DNA of 64,000 nt from Saccharothrix luteola (GCF_020859565.1 NZ_JAJHUO010000021.1:62001-126000); one strand, 5' to 3'; numbered from the stretch's first letter, positions 18,250 through 26,240 are shown. Program-made: numbers and translations. The notes: generated by a model from the sequence alone, not told the origin.

Positions 18250-18821
18250 GCGCTGGTGCGGTCGGCGGCCTGGAGCAGCGCGTCGCGGACCACGTCGACG
18301 TGCGGCAGGTGCCACGCGCAGATCTGCGGCTTGACCCGCCAGTGCACGACGCCGACCTGGCCCGTGCTCGGCGGCAGCGGGACGTACTCGCCCCGGCCGT
18401 GGTGCGTGACGTCCGGGTCCGTGACCGGCGTGCCACCGGAGGCGACCAGGAACATCCAGCGGCCTTCCGGGGTCGCCACGATCGGCACCGGGACGCCGGC
18501 GGCGCGCAGCTCGACCGCGGCGCGGCGGCCGAGGTCGGCGCCCACCTCGACGGCGTCCACGCCGTGGCCCGTGGCCAGCAGGATGCTGTAGGAGTGGCCG
18601 GCCCACCAGGTGGCGACCTGCTCCGCCTTGGTGCCGATGCGCTCCTGCCAGTCGCGGTGCACCGGGACCGGCCCGCGGTCCTCGACGCCGTCGCGCCCGG
18701 CCCACCGCTCACCCGCCGGATAGGTGCCCGGCAGCACAGGCCACCCGTGCCACGCGAGGTTGACCGCCTCTGCGCGCAGCTCGATGCGGAAGGCCCCGCG
18801 CCAGCTATCCGACCACTCCAT
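18219..18821 (-). CDS. Standalone bifunctional primase/polymerase-like (prim-pol N domain) protein
   Basis: 200 residues from the ATG at 18821, preceded by GGAGG. The pattern of an N-terminal helix (FRIELRAEAVNLAWHGWPVLPG), a W-x-GR segment, SILLATGHGVDAVEVGADLG and a late HWRVKPQICAWHLP block matches the short actinomycete proteins annotated as prim-pol N-terminal domain. The acidic metal-ligand pair expected after the G-h-h-h strand is reduced to VEVGAD, so polymerase activity is uncertain. No helicase domain is attached. Often found near whiB or Tad genes in actinomycetes; role unknown. Confidence 0.65.
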   Translation of the reverse strand: MEWSDSWRGAFRIELRAEAVNLAWHGWPVLPGTYPAGERWAGRDGVEDRGPVPVHRDWQERIGTKAEQVATWWAGHSYSILLATGHGVDAVEVGADLGRRAAVELRAAGVPVPIVATPEGRWMFLVASGGTPVTDPDVTHHGRGEYVPLPPSTGQVGVVHWRVKPQICAWHLPHVDVVRDALLQAADRTSAYGLVAADRS

Positions 18822-19090
18822 CTTTCGTTCGCCTCCTGCGTTCCGCGTCCACGACACCGTGTCGCGCGTTGTTCGACACCGCGTCGGTGCCACCACTTGA
18901 ACTAACGCCATGACCGGGGGTTTTGGTAACCGCCAGTCGACAACTGGTCGTTGTGGCACGGCGAACGCCGCGGGCGCGGGCGTGGGGCAGAACGGCGTGC
19001 GAGCCGTCCGCCCACCGCGAAGCCGCGAATCTGCGGTCGTGTGAGTCCGCTCACCGCCGACGGACGACCGTTCGTCGTGCCGGGCGGGGT

Positions 19091-19423
19091 TCACGGTTCG
19101 GCCGGACCTGCACGGGCACGGGCGCTGGTCGCGCCGAACACCGTCCGCCCGCCGGTGACCTGGACGCTCACCTCCCACCCCTCCACCAGGCACGAGGCCA
19201 ACCGACCACCCATCCGTTCGACGACCCACTCGGCCCGCCCGCAGGCGTGCGCGACCCCACCCGCCAACTGCCCGGCCGCCGCCAACGCCCCGAGGTCGGC
19301 CGCCGCACTCACCCGGTGCCTGCCCACCACGGCCTCGCCGACGTGCACGCCGACCACCACGAGCCCGAACCACACAGCCCCCACGGCGACCGCCATGACA
19401 GACGCCGCCCCACGGTCATCCAC
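19091..19423 (-). CDS. TadE-like pilus-associated protein (helicase/secretion neighbourhood, Rv3654c type)
   Basis: 110 residues from a GTG at 19423 with GAGGTGG upstream. DDRGAASVMAVAVGAVWFGLVVVG is a TadE/TadG-style N-terminal segment whose hydrophobic helix starts right after the D-R-G sequence, then HRVSAAADLGALAAA, typical of Tad pseudopilins. Last gene of the leftward Tad cluster. Expected to be inserted in the membrane and to modify or cap the Flp pilus. 112 bases separate it from the preceding tadE, with a tandem repeat in the gap. Confidence 0.75.
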   Translation of the reverse strand: MDDRGAASVMAVAVGAVWFGLVVVGVHVGEAVVGRHRVSAAADLGALAAAGQLAGGVAHACGRAEWVVERMGGRLASCLVEGWEVSVQVTGGRTVFGATSARARAGPAEP

Positions 19424-19440
19424 CAGCCACCACCTCGACC

Positions 19441-19462
19441 TCCTCTCCTCTCCTCTCCTCTC
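19441..19462. repeat. Pentanucleotide tandem repeat upstream of the TadE-like gene
   Basis: Four exact copies of TCCTC followed by TC; on the coding (minus) strand this reads as GAGGA repeats 18-39 bases before the GTG start of the TadE-like gene, resembling stacked Shine-Dalgarno sequences. Slippage here would change the leader length. Confidence 0.6.
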
Positions 19463-19535
19463 GCTGGTCTGTCCTCCACGACCGACACCCGCCCGACGAC
19501 CCACCCACCGCCACGACCGGAGCCGGCCCCTGCGG

Positions 19536-19880
19536 TCATCCGCCGACCACCCCCGGTTCCACCACCGCGTAGGCACGCGCCCGCAGCTCGACGCCCAGCC
19601 GCGAGACGGCGACCTCCACCAACGCCGTGTCCCCCTCCCTCCGCACCGCCCACCGCGCCCCTTCCGGCGCGATGGCCCCGACCACTCCGTCGACCCGCGC
19701 GGGGTCGCCGCGCGCGACCAGCCGAGCCGCCTCCCGTGCCGCATCCGTGCACCGGAGCTGAGCCACGACCGCCATCACCGAGGCGACGCCCAGCACCAGC
19801 ACGGCGACCAACCCGCACACCGCCACTGCCGCTTCGACCGTCACCCCACCCCGGTCATCGCCCAGCACCGCCCGACTCAC
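19536..19880 (-). CDS. tadE: TadE-family pseudopilin
   Basis: 114 residues. GDDRGGVTVEAAVAVCGLVAVLV is the canonical TadE start: an E at position five of the mature helix (TVEAAVA) and a single transmembrane segment, followed by CTDAAREAARLVARG and a small beta-rich periplasmic-side domain. The GTG at 19880 overlaps the stop of the pilin gene (GTGA), so translation is coupled. TadE proteins are minor pilins needed for Flp pilus assembly. Confidence 0.85.
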   Translation of the reverse strand: MSRAVLGDDRGGVTVEAAVAVCGLVAVLVLGVASVMAVVAQLRCTDAAREAARLVARGDPARVDGVVGAIAPEGARWAVRREGDTALVEVAVSRLGVELRARAYAVVEPGVVGG

Positions 19881-20053
19881 GCGTCCACCGTGAACGCCCG
19901 CTGCAACAAGGCCTGGAGGAGCCCTTGCACCCAGGTCCCGCTCGTCAGCGAGTACAGGAGCAGGGCGAGCGCCGCGGCGGCGAGCGTGCCGATCGCGTAC
20001 TCCACCGTGGACATCCCGCTGTCGCCCAACACATTCCGCCTGCCGACCACCAT
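19877..20053 (-). CDS. DUF4244 Flp-type major pilin
   Basis: 58 residues, too short for many gene finders. MVVGRRNVLGDSG is the positively charged leader; processing is expected after DSG, giving MSTVEYAIGTLAAAALALLLY with Glu at position five, as in type IVb Flp prepilins. GGGGAG seven bases upstream of the ATG. It is the probable structural subunit of the pilus built by the surrounding Tad genes. No prepilin peptidase gene is visible in the window. Confidence 0.85.
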   Translation of the reverse strand: MVVGRRNVLGDSGMSTVEYAIGTLAAAALALLLYSLTSGTWVQGLLQALLQRAFTVDA

Positions 20054-20085
20054 CTCCCACTCCCCTTCAGATCCATTGTGGACAT

Positions 20086-20640
20086 TCACCAGTTGTCGCT
20101 CACACCGGCGACGATGCCGATCACCACCGGCACGACGCCCAGGCACAGGAACGCCGGCAGGAAGCACAGCGCCAGCGGTCCCGCCACGAGCACCGCGGCA
20201 CGTTGCGCACGGGCCTCGGCCTGGTCGGACACCCTCGCCCGCGCCTCCGCGGCCAGGTCCGCCGCCGCCCCGGCCAGCGCCGCGCCCGACCGGGCCGTCC
20301 GACGTGCCGCCCTCGCCAGCGGCGCGGTGTCCGGGTGGCCGAGCGCCTTGGCCCACGCGTGCACCGGGTCCGCGCCCAGCGCAAGCAGGTCGACCACCTC
20401 GCGGAGGCGTTCGGCCGGCCCCGGCGGGACACCCGGCAGGACGGCCTGCACCGCACCGGCCACCGGCAGCCCCGCCCGCAAGGCGGCGGCCAGCAGGTCC
20501 CACGTCGCCGCCGCGGCGAACGGGTCCGGCGGTCTGGCCTTCGGCACGGGTTCTCGCCTGGTCCCCGGTCGCAGCCGCGCCGCGGCTCTCGACGGCGCGG
20601 GGAAGGCGACGACCGCCAGGGCGAGCAGCAGCAGGCTCAT
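20086..20640 (-). CDS. tadC: Tad secretion inner-membrane protein TadC
   Basis: 184 residues: an N-terminal helix (MSLLLLALAVVAFPAP), a cytoplasmic T2SF-type helical domain (LLAAALRAGLPVAGAVQAV, PLARAARRTARSGAALAGAAADLA) and C-terminal helices (AVLVAGPLALCFLPAFLCLGVVPVVIGI). Only one F domain, as in actinobacterial TadC. Start ATG overlaps the tadB stop. With TadB it forms the platform on which TadA acts. Confidence 0.85.
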   Translation of the reverse strand: MSLLLLALAVVAFPAPSRAAARLRPGTRREPVPKARPPDPFAAAATWDLLAAALRAGLPVAGAVQAVLPGVPPGPAERLREVVDLLALGADPVHAWAKALGHPDTAPLARAARRTARSGAALAGAAADLAAEARARVSDQAEARAQRAAVLVAGPLALCFLPAFLCLGVVPVVIGIVAGVSDNW

Positions 20641-21398
20641 GCGATCACCTTCCTGGTCAACCGGCCGCTCCACCACAGCCCGGCGCAGATCAGGACCACC
20701 CCGGCGACCAGCAGCACCTGTCCCGGCGGAGTGCCCGACAGGACGGCCAACGGTCCCGCGCCGCCGAGCTCGCCGAGCACCACGCCGAAGAGCGGCAGCC
20801 CGGCCAGCACCGCCGCACCCGCTCGCGGACCGGCCATGCGGGCGTGGACCTGCCCGGCGAACGCGGTGCGCCGGTCGAGGTCCCGCCGGACCGCGTCCAG
20901 CACGTCGGCCAACGGCACGCCGTGCACCGCCGACAGCCGCCACGCCCTGGCCAGGTGGTCGGCGTCGGGGAAGTCGGCCAGCGCCGCCTCGACATCGCCA
21001 CCGCGTGCCGCCGTCGCCGCGATGGCCCGCAGGACGTCGGTCGCCGGCGGCCCCGCGTCCTCCGCCGCGCCGATCGCCGCCTTGGCCGGGTGAGCGCCCG
21101 ACCGCAGTTCCGCGACGAACGCCTTCAGCGCGTCGGCGAGCGCCACGGACGCCGCCAACCGGTCGCGTTGCCGGATCGTCTCCCGGTACGTCCGCCACAC
21201 GGTCGCGGCCAGCAACGCTCCCGCGATCGCGCCGCCGGCGCCCACCGGCAGGCCCAGCGCGAGCCCCACCAGGACCGCCAACACCCGGTTGGGCTTCACC
21301 GACTTCCACCGCGCCCTGCGCCGAGGCCCGGCAAGCCGCCGTCGCGCCCCGGCCGACGGCAGCACCGCCAACGCGGCGGCCAGCAACAGCAGGCTCAT
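20637..21398 (-). CDS. tadB: Tad secretion inner-membrane protein TadB
   Basis: 253 residues. N-terminal helix, basic loop, second helix (VLAVLVGLALGLPVGAGGAIAGALLAATV), T2SF domain with the two helical hairpins (LADALKAFVAELRSGAHPAKA; RAWRLSAVHGVPLADVLDAV), and a C-terminal helix pair ending VLLVAGVVLICAGLWW. The ATG overlaps the tadA stop by the ATGA arrangement, confirming the start and coupling. Confidence 0.85.
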   Translation of the reverse strand: MSLLLLAAALAVLPSAGARRRLAGPRRRARWKSVKPNRVLAVLVGLALGLPVGAGGAIAGALLAATVWRTYRETIRQRDRLAASVALADALKAFVAELRSGAHPAKAAIGAAEDAGPPATDVLRAIAATAARGGDVEAALADFPDADHLARAWRLSAVHGVPLADVLDAVRRDLDRRTAFAGQVHARMAGPRAGAAVLAGLPLFGVVLGELGGAGPLAVLSGTPPGQVLLVAGVVLICAGLWWSGRLTRKVIA

Positions 21399-22525
21399 GG
21401 CACCCTCACCAGGCCCTTGAGCACCGTGCCTGCTTCCTGCCAACCCCCGTCACGCCGCCACGCGGGCCGGACGACGAGGTGACCGGACCACCGTTCCAGC
21501 ACACCGATCTCGGCCAGGTAGCGCGTGCCGTCGCCCGCGCGGCGCATGTGCAGCACGACCTTCACCGCCGCGGCCAGTTGGCTGTGCAGGGCGTGCCGGT
21601 CGAGCCCACCGAGCGCGGCCAAGGCCTCCAGCCGGGCGGGGACTTCGGCCGGGGAGTTCGCGTGCAACGTCCCCGCGCCGCCGTCGTGCCCGGTGTTCAG
21701 CGACGACAGCAGCTCGCACACCTCCGCGCCCCGCACTTCCCCGACCACGATGCGGTCGGGCCGCATCCGCAACGCCTGCCGGACGAGGTCGCGCATCGTC
21801 ACCTCGCCCGCGCCCTCGACGTTCGGGCCCCGTGCCAGCAGGCGGACGACCTGCGGGTGGTCGGGCTGGAGTTCCCCAGCGTCTTCGACGCACACGACCC
21901 GTTCGTCGTGCGGCACGCACCCCAACAAGGCGGCGAGGAGGGTCGTCTTCCCCGAACCCGTGCCGCCGACGACCAGGAAGGCCTGCCGGGCGACCACGAT
22001 CGCCCGCAGCAGGTCGGCCGCCATCCGGTCGAACGTGCCGCAAGCCTCCAGGGTCTCCAGGTCGTGCACCGCCGGGCGGAGGACCCGCAACGACAGACAG
22101 GTGAACGGCGATATCGGCGGCAGGACCGCGTGCAACCGCACCGAGCCGGGCAACCACCCGTCGACGTAGGGCGCGGCGTCGTCCAAGCGCCGCCCGGCCG
22201 CCACGGCGAGCCGCTGCGCGAGCCGACGAACGGCGGCCTCGTCGGGGAACGCGACGTCGGTGCGCCGCAACCCGCCGATCCCGTCGACCCACACCTGATC
22301 CGGCCGGGTGACGAGGACGTCGGTCGTGTCCGGGTCCCGCAACAGCGGTTCCAACGGCCCGGCCCCGACGAACTCCTGCCGCAACACGGAAAGCGCCCGC
22401 TGGACGTCCTCGTCACCGAGCACCCCACCGGCCTCACCACGCACCGCCGCCGCGACGGCCGCGGACGTGAGGTCACCGCGCCCACTGGCCAGCCGTAGGC
22501 GAACGCGCTCAACCAGATCGTTCAC
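21395..22525 (-). CDS. tadA: Tad pilus assembly ATPase (CpaF/TadA)
   Basis: 376 residues. N-terminal helical domain followed by the secretion ATPase core: Walker A GGTGSGKTT, Asp box VCVEDAGELQPDHPQVVRL, Walker B DRIVVGEVRGAEV, and the His box NTGHDGGAGTLHANSP. It powers pilus extension. The GTG at 22525 has GGAGG six bases upstream and was preferred to the GTG at 22531, which overlaps that site. Matches the actinobacterial heli_sec_ATPase group (Rv3659c). Unusually, 979 bases separate it from the CpaE-like gene to which it is normally adjacent. Confidence 0.93.
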   Translation of the reverse strand: MNDLVERVRLRLASGRGDLTSAAVAAAVRGEAGGVLGDEDVQRALSVLRQEFVGAGPLEPLLRDPDTTDVLVTRPDQVWVDGIGGLRRTDVAFPDEAAVRRLAQRLAVAAGRRLDDAAPYVDGWLPGSVRLHAVLPPISPFTCLSLRVLRPAVHDLETLEACGTFDRMAADLLRAIVVARQAFLVVGGTGSGKTTLLAALLGCVPHDERVVCVEDAGELQPDHPQVVRLLARGPNVEGAGEVTMRDLVRQALRMRPDRIVVGEVRGAEVCELLSSLNTGHDGGAGTLHANSPAEVPARLEALAALGGLDRHALHSQLAAAVKVVLHMRRAGDGTRYLAEIGVLERWSGHLVVRPAWRRDGGWQEAGTVLKGLVRVP

Positions 22526-22705
22526 GACCACCCTCCCTCAACGCTCGACGACGCCCTCCCAGAACCTCCCGAGCCGCCTCGACCAACCCCTGCCGGCCAT
22601 CGCCTGCCTCGCCCAGGAACGGCGCGGACAACTCGGCGAGCACCAACTCCGAAAGCGACACGGGCCGACAACTCCGAAACCCCGCAGGTGGCCGGAACGC
22701 GGGAT

Positions 22706-23340
22706 GCCGCCGCACCGTGGGCGCGCGATCACAACTCACAACCCACCGCCGATCCGTCGCGGAACACCTGCGCCACCACCGACATTCGCCCGACGACCGT
22801 TGTCCGCGCCCATCCCGCAGCCTCTTCCCGAAGGCAGACAAGGAACGGCCGGATCGTGCCGATGGGATGGGTGGACCAGATCGAGGAACAGACCCGACGA
22901 CCAACGCTCCACCACCGCCTTGCCGCCGACCCCACCACCCACGACCGCAGACCGCCTTCGCGGAAGAACGGCGAGATGCCGATCGGCAACGCCGGCCGGA
23001 GCCCAAGCAACAGCCGGACCGTGCCGATGAGGCCGGTGGACCAGATCGAGGAACAGACCCGACGACCAACGCGCCGCCAACGGCTCGCCGCGAACCCCGC
23101 CACCCACAACCGCAGACCGCCTTCGCGGAAGGACAGCGAGATGCCCATCGGCAGCGCAGGCCGGAGCCCACGGAACGGCCGGACCGTGCCGACGGGGCGG
23201 ATGAGCCAGATAGCGCGGGCCGGACGACCAACGCGCCGCCAGCGCCTTGCCGCAAAGCCCATCGTTCAGGACTGCGGTCGGCTTTCGCGGAGGGATGGTG
23301 AGGGGCGGATTGCCGGTGCGGGCCGAAGAGCTTGGCCGGA
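22706..23340. repeat. 165-bp imperfect tandem repeat array inside the Tad cluster
   Basis: Two copies of about 85% similarity (22871-23035 and 23036-23200) are flanked by a diverged copy (23201-23340) and a partial copy before them. The marker GTGGACCAGATCGAGG recurs at 22871 and 23036, and ATGAGCCAGAT at 23201, exactly 165 bases apart. Each unit holds a CCTTC-GCG-GAAGG-type mini-hairpin. 165 is 55 codons; the GC-rich third positions are shared by a plus frame (from 22688) and a minus frame (22729-23262), so coding potential exists but neither product resembles a known protein. The rest of 22526-23504 shows no gene. Confidence 0.85.
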
Positions 23341-23504
23341 CTGCGGCGAACGGCGGGGTTCGGCGTTGCGCTCCAGGCAGCCAGAGCGGAACAGCCCCGG
23401 TTGCGTGGCATGCCAACCGATGCGACGGGCCGCGGGCGAGCGGTTGTTGGTCGTCGGCGGTCCGGCCGCGGCGGTGGTTGTGGTTGTGGGTGAGTGGTCG
23501 CTGG

Positions 23505-24557
23505 TCAGTGCGCATGGAGGGCCGCCAGGACTTTTCGGGCGGCCTTGGCCAGCGGGCCGCGCGTGGTTTCGGGGAAGTGGCCGTTGTCCAGGGCCCTGGC
23601 CAGCCTCGGCTCCGGACGCATGGTCGTCAGCAGCGGCACGCCTGTCGCCGCCACCACCTGCGCCGTGGTGAGGCCGCCCGGGGCCGGGCCGCGGACCACC
23701 GCCTTCAGCCGCACGCCCCGTTCACCGGCCTGGTCGACCACGGTCTTGGCCGCCATGCACGCTTTCACGTCCGCCGGCACCACCAGCACCGCCAGGTCGG
23801 CCCGGTCGAGGGCGGCGCAGGCCGCCTCGGTCAGGTGCCGCGGCACGTCGCACACGACCGTGCCACCCGCACGCCTGCCCGCCTCGACCACCGCCACCAC
23901 GGCGTCCGGCTCCGGTCCCGGCCCCGTCCGGCCGCACGACAGCACGGTCAGGCTGCCGTTCCTGCCCGAACGGCCCGGCAGCGCCGTGCGCAGCGCCGCC
24001 GCCGGCACGCGACCACCCGTCAGCTGCAAAGTGGGCCACCGCAGCCCTTCCTGCCGCTCCGCGCCCAACGTCAGATCCAGGCCACCGCCCAACGGGTCGC
24101 AGTCGACGAGGAGGCCGTGGCCGCCGGCCGCCAACACGGCCTGACCCACCGCCACCGCCAGCACCGACGCCCCGGCGCCACCACGGGCGCCCAGGATCGC
24201 CAGCACCTTCCCCTCACCGACCGGCGCGCCCTCGGCGGCATCGGCCAGCACCGCCCGCAGCCGCTCCTGGTCGGCGGGCAGCTCCAACACCTGCTCCGCG
24301 CCCAGGGCCAGGGCGCGCCGCCACACCTCCACGCCCGGCGGACCGGCACCGACGACGTGGACTCCGGCTCTGCGCGGGAACCCGTCGCACGCGACGACGG
24401 CCTCGAAGTCGAGCACCACCGCCGCCGCGCCGTGCCAACGCCCGCGCAACGCCGTCACGTCGACCACGCGCTCCACCTCGCAGCCGACGACCGCCGCCGC
24501 GTTCAGCACCTCGTCCACCAGGCCCGCGTCGGTCACCAGTGCCACCGGTCGCTTCAT
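23505..24557 (-). CDS. CpaE-like (Ssd-type) septum/pilus ATPase
   Basis: 350 residues. An N-terminal receiver-like domain (PVALVTDAGLVDEVLNAAAV) precedes a MinD/ParA-like ATPase core: a deviant Walker A ILGARGGAGASVLA (no GKT; Ala-Ser in its place), LLVDCDPLGGGLDLTLG, and TVVCDVPRHL. This is the actinobacterial CpaE homologue of the helicase/secretion neighbourhood (Rv3660c, septum site-determining protein). Expected to localise the Tad machine at the membrane. ATG at 24557 with GGGGAGAG upstream. First gene of the leftward cluster. Confidence 0.85.
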   Translation of the reverse strand: MKRPVALVTDAGLVDEVLNAAAVVGCEVERVVDVTALRGRWHGAAAVVLDFEAVVACDGFPRRAGVHVVGAGPPGVEVWRRALALGAEQVLELPADQERLRAVLADAAEGAPVGEGKVLAILGARGGAGASVLAVAVGQAVLAAGGHGLLVDCDPLGGGLDLTLGAERQEGLRWPTLQLTGGRVPAAALRTALPGRSGRNGSLTVLSCGRTGPGPEPDAVVAVVEAGRRAGGTVVCDVPRHLTEAACAALDRADLAVLVVPADVKACMAAKTVVDQAGERGVRLKAVVRGPAPGGLTTAQVVAATGVPLLTTMRPEPRLARALDNGHFPETTRGPLAKAARKVLAALHAH

Positions 24558-24641
24558 GCCGCTCTCCCCGTTTTCCGTGGTGGATCTACGGGTTCCACGG
24601 TGTCGGGCGGTGAGGAAGGACACAACGGCGCATGATCAACA

Positions 24642-24669
24642 TGTGGACAACCGGACTGCCTGTGGACAA
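24642..24669 (-). promoter_or_regulatory. Two consensus DnaA boxes
   Basis: TGTGGACAA occurs at 24642-24650 and 24661-24669; on the minus strand both read TTGTCCACA, the high-affinity DnaA box of GC-rich actinobacteria, in the same orientation with starts 19 bases apart. They lie 85-112 bases upstream of the CpaE-like gene. No dnaA, dnaN or AT-rich unwinding element is near. Confidence 0.7.
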
Positions 24670-24802
24670 CTCGGCGCGCCGCACGCCGGCGAACGGCAGC
24701 CCGCACGGGCACGCCGTCGAAAGATCAAGGGCTGATGCAAGGAGCGGCGCGAGCACGCGGAGGTCCAGCGCGGAGCACCGGCGAAACCGACCCCGGACAT
24801 GG

Positions 24803-24888
24803 GACGACCCCCGCCAGGGGGGAGGGACGGGGGTCGTCATTGGTTCAGTCCCGGGGGGTCGGACTGAACCCGTCCGGTCGAGCCGGAC
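24803..24888. other. Three consecutive hairpins between divergent genes
   Basis: An 11-bp stem (GACGACCCCCG 24803-24813 with 24828-24838), a 10-bp stem (GGTTCAGTCC 24842-24851 with 24861-24870) and a 6-bp stem (GTCCGG 24872-24877 with 24883-24888) follow one another. They resemble terminators or a structured leader although the flanking genes diverge. The rest of 24558-25031 holds the DnaA boxes and the HAD promoter; no gene is seen. Confidence 0.5.
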
Positions 24889-25031
24889 CCGTCTACTGTA
24901 TCCCCACGGGACAGGGTCTTGCGTGTCTTCCGTTAGAGGGAGACCAAATTTCGACCGACCGCACACCTACTTCGTAAAGTTGCGAAGCACTGACGGCGGC
25001 CCGCCGCCCCCTCCCCGCTTAAGCTTGACCG

Positions 25032-25844
25032 GTGACCGAGCACGCCACCGAAGGCAGTCGGGTCGCCGCGTTCTTCGACCTGGACAAGACCGTCATCGCC
25101 AAGTCGAGCACGCTGGCGTTCAGCCGGCCGTTCTTCCAAGAGGGCCTGATCAACCGGCGTGCGGTGCTCAAGAGCGCCTACGCGCAGTTCGTCTTCATGC
25201 TGGCCGGCGCGGACGCCGACCAGATGGACCGGATGCGCTCGCACATCACCGCGCTCTGCGAGGGCTGGGACGTCGAGCAGGTGCGCTCGATCGTCGAAGA
25301 GACGCTGCACGACATCGTCGACCCCCTCGTCTACAAGGAGGCCACGCAGCTCATCACCGACCACAAGGGTGAAGGTCACGACGTGGTCGTCGTGTCCGCT
25401 TCGGGCGAGGAGCTGGTCGCGCCCATCTCGACCATGGTCGGCGCGACGCACAGCGTCGGCACGCGGATGGTCGTCGCGGAGGGCCGCTACTCCGGCGAGG
25501 TCGACTTCTACTGCGCGGGCGAGAACAAGGCGATCGCCGTCAAGCAGCTCGCCGAGCAGCACGACTACGACCTGAGCAGCTGCTACGCCTACTCCGACTC
25601 CATCACCGACCTGCCGCTGCTGGAGGCCGTCGGCCACCCCACGGTGGTCAACCCGGACCGCGCGCTGCGCCGGGTCGCCACGCAGCGCGGCTGGCCGGTG
25701 CTGACGTTCTCCGACCCCGTGTCGCTGCGCGCCCGCATCCCCCGCCCGTCCGGCGCCGCGGTCGCCGTGACCGCGATCGGGTTGGGTGCCGCGACGGCCG
25801 CGGGCGTGGCTTGGTACGGCCTGCGCAGGCGGCGCCGGAGCTAG
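25032..25844 (+). CDS. HAD-IB family phosphatase, SerB-like, membrane-tailed
   Basis: 270 residues. HAD motif I is FFDLDKTVIAKSS, motif II VVVSASGEE, motif III Lys in GENKAIAVKQL, motif IV YSDSITDLPLL. The HAD-IB (TIGR01490) family includes phosphoserine phosphatases and relatives of uncertain substrate. A C-terminal hydrophobic segment (AVAVTAIGLGAATAAGVAWYG) with a basic end suggests membrane attachment. Corresponds by position to Rv3661, next to the CpaE-like gene. TAAGCT six bases before the GTG and no Shine-Dalgarno point to a leaderless message. Confidence 0.85.
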   Translation: MTEHATEGSRVAAFFDLDKTVIAKSSTLAFSRPFFQEGLINRRAVLKSAYAQFVFMLAGADADQMDRMRSHITALCEGWDVEQVRSIVEETLHDIVDPLVYKEATQLITDHKGEGHDVVVVSASGEELVAPISTMVGATHSVGTRMVVAEGRYSGEVDFYCAGENKAIAVKQLAEQHDYDLSSCYAYSDSITDLPLLEAVGHPTVVNPDRALRRVATQRGWPVLTFSDPVSLRARIPRPSGAAVAVTAIGLGAATAAGVAWYGLRRRRRS

Positions 25845-25959
25845 TTCACCCCGCCGTGCCCCGGTCAGCGGTACCAGTGGTCCCGAGCGCGTCGGAATCA
25901 CTGTCACAAAAGCCTTTCCGCTACTGAACGTCGCTTGAACGGTGCACCCCATCGAGCCC

Positions 25960-25988
25960 TTGCTGTGACGCCGGACACGCACTACAAA
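25960..25988 (+). promoter_or_regulatory. Possible promoter of the small RNA
   Basis: TTGCTG (25960-25965), a 17-base spacer and TACAAA (25983-25988) resemble a sigma-A promoter, though the last base of the -10 box deviates. It would start RNA near 25995. Confidence 0.4.
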
Positions 25989-25994
25989 GGAAGT

Positions 25995-26240
25995 GCGGAC
26001 CTCGGGTCGGCCAGGGACGAAGCGGAAGAGAAGCAGCGTCCACCCCGGCAGAGCTCCGTGCGCGGACTTCGAGACACCCACGCGCAGCACGCCGCGGGAG
26101 GCTTGTCGTCTAGGGCCTGCGTACCGGGACGCCGGACGCCGAGGCCAGGTCGGTACGACACGAGTTGCACGCTTGGTAACTCAGAAGCCCGCGCTGACGA
26201 CGGTGGGGCCCCTCAGCTGAGGGGCCCCACCGTCTTTGTG
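25995..26240 (+). ncRNA. Candidate Ms1/MTS2823-like small RNA
   Basis: The 590 bases between the HAD gene and nagZ hold no convincing reading frame but end in a powerful rho-independent terminator at 26199-26237, which is too far from the HAD stop (355 bases) to serve that gene simply. In mycobacteria the abundant 6S-like RNA Ms1 (MTS2823), which binds core RNA polymerase, lies directly after the Rv3661 homologue. Position, length of about 250 nt and terminator agree; sequence homology was not tested. The 5' end is a guess from the promoter-like element. Confidence 0.55.
26199..26237 (+). terminator. Strong intrinsic terminator
   Basis: A perfect 18-bp inverted repeat, GACGGTGGGGCCCCTCAG at 26199-26216 and its complement at 26217-26234, is followed by TTT. 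It is the strongest terminator seen in the window. Confidence 0.9.

Noticed and set aside
18923..22498. 1191-residue plus-strand open frame over the Tad cluster
   Set aside because: Composition is Pro/Arg/Ala-rich and it opposes seven well-supported, translationally coupled Tad genes.
24642..24669. Chromosomal origin of replication
   Set aside because: Only two DnaA boxes, no AT-rich unwinding region and no dnaA, replicative dnaN, rpmH or gyr genes nearby.
25995..26240. tmRNA or RNase P RNA in the gap after the HAD gene
   Set aside because: No tRNA-like acceptor or tag-peptide frame and no recognisable RNase P core helices; gene order fits Ms1 better.
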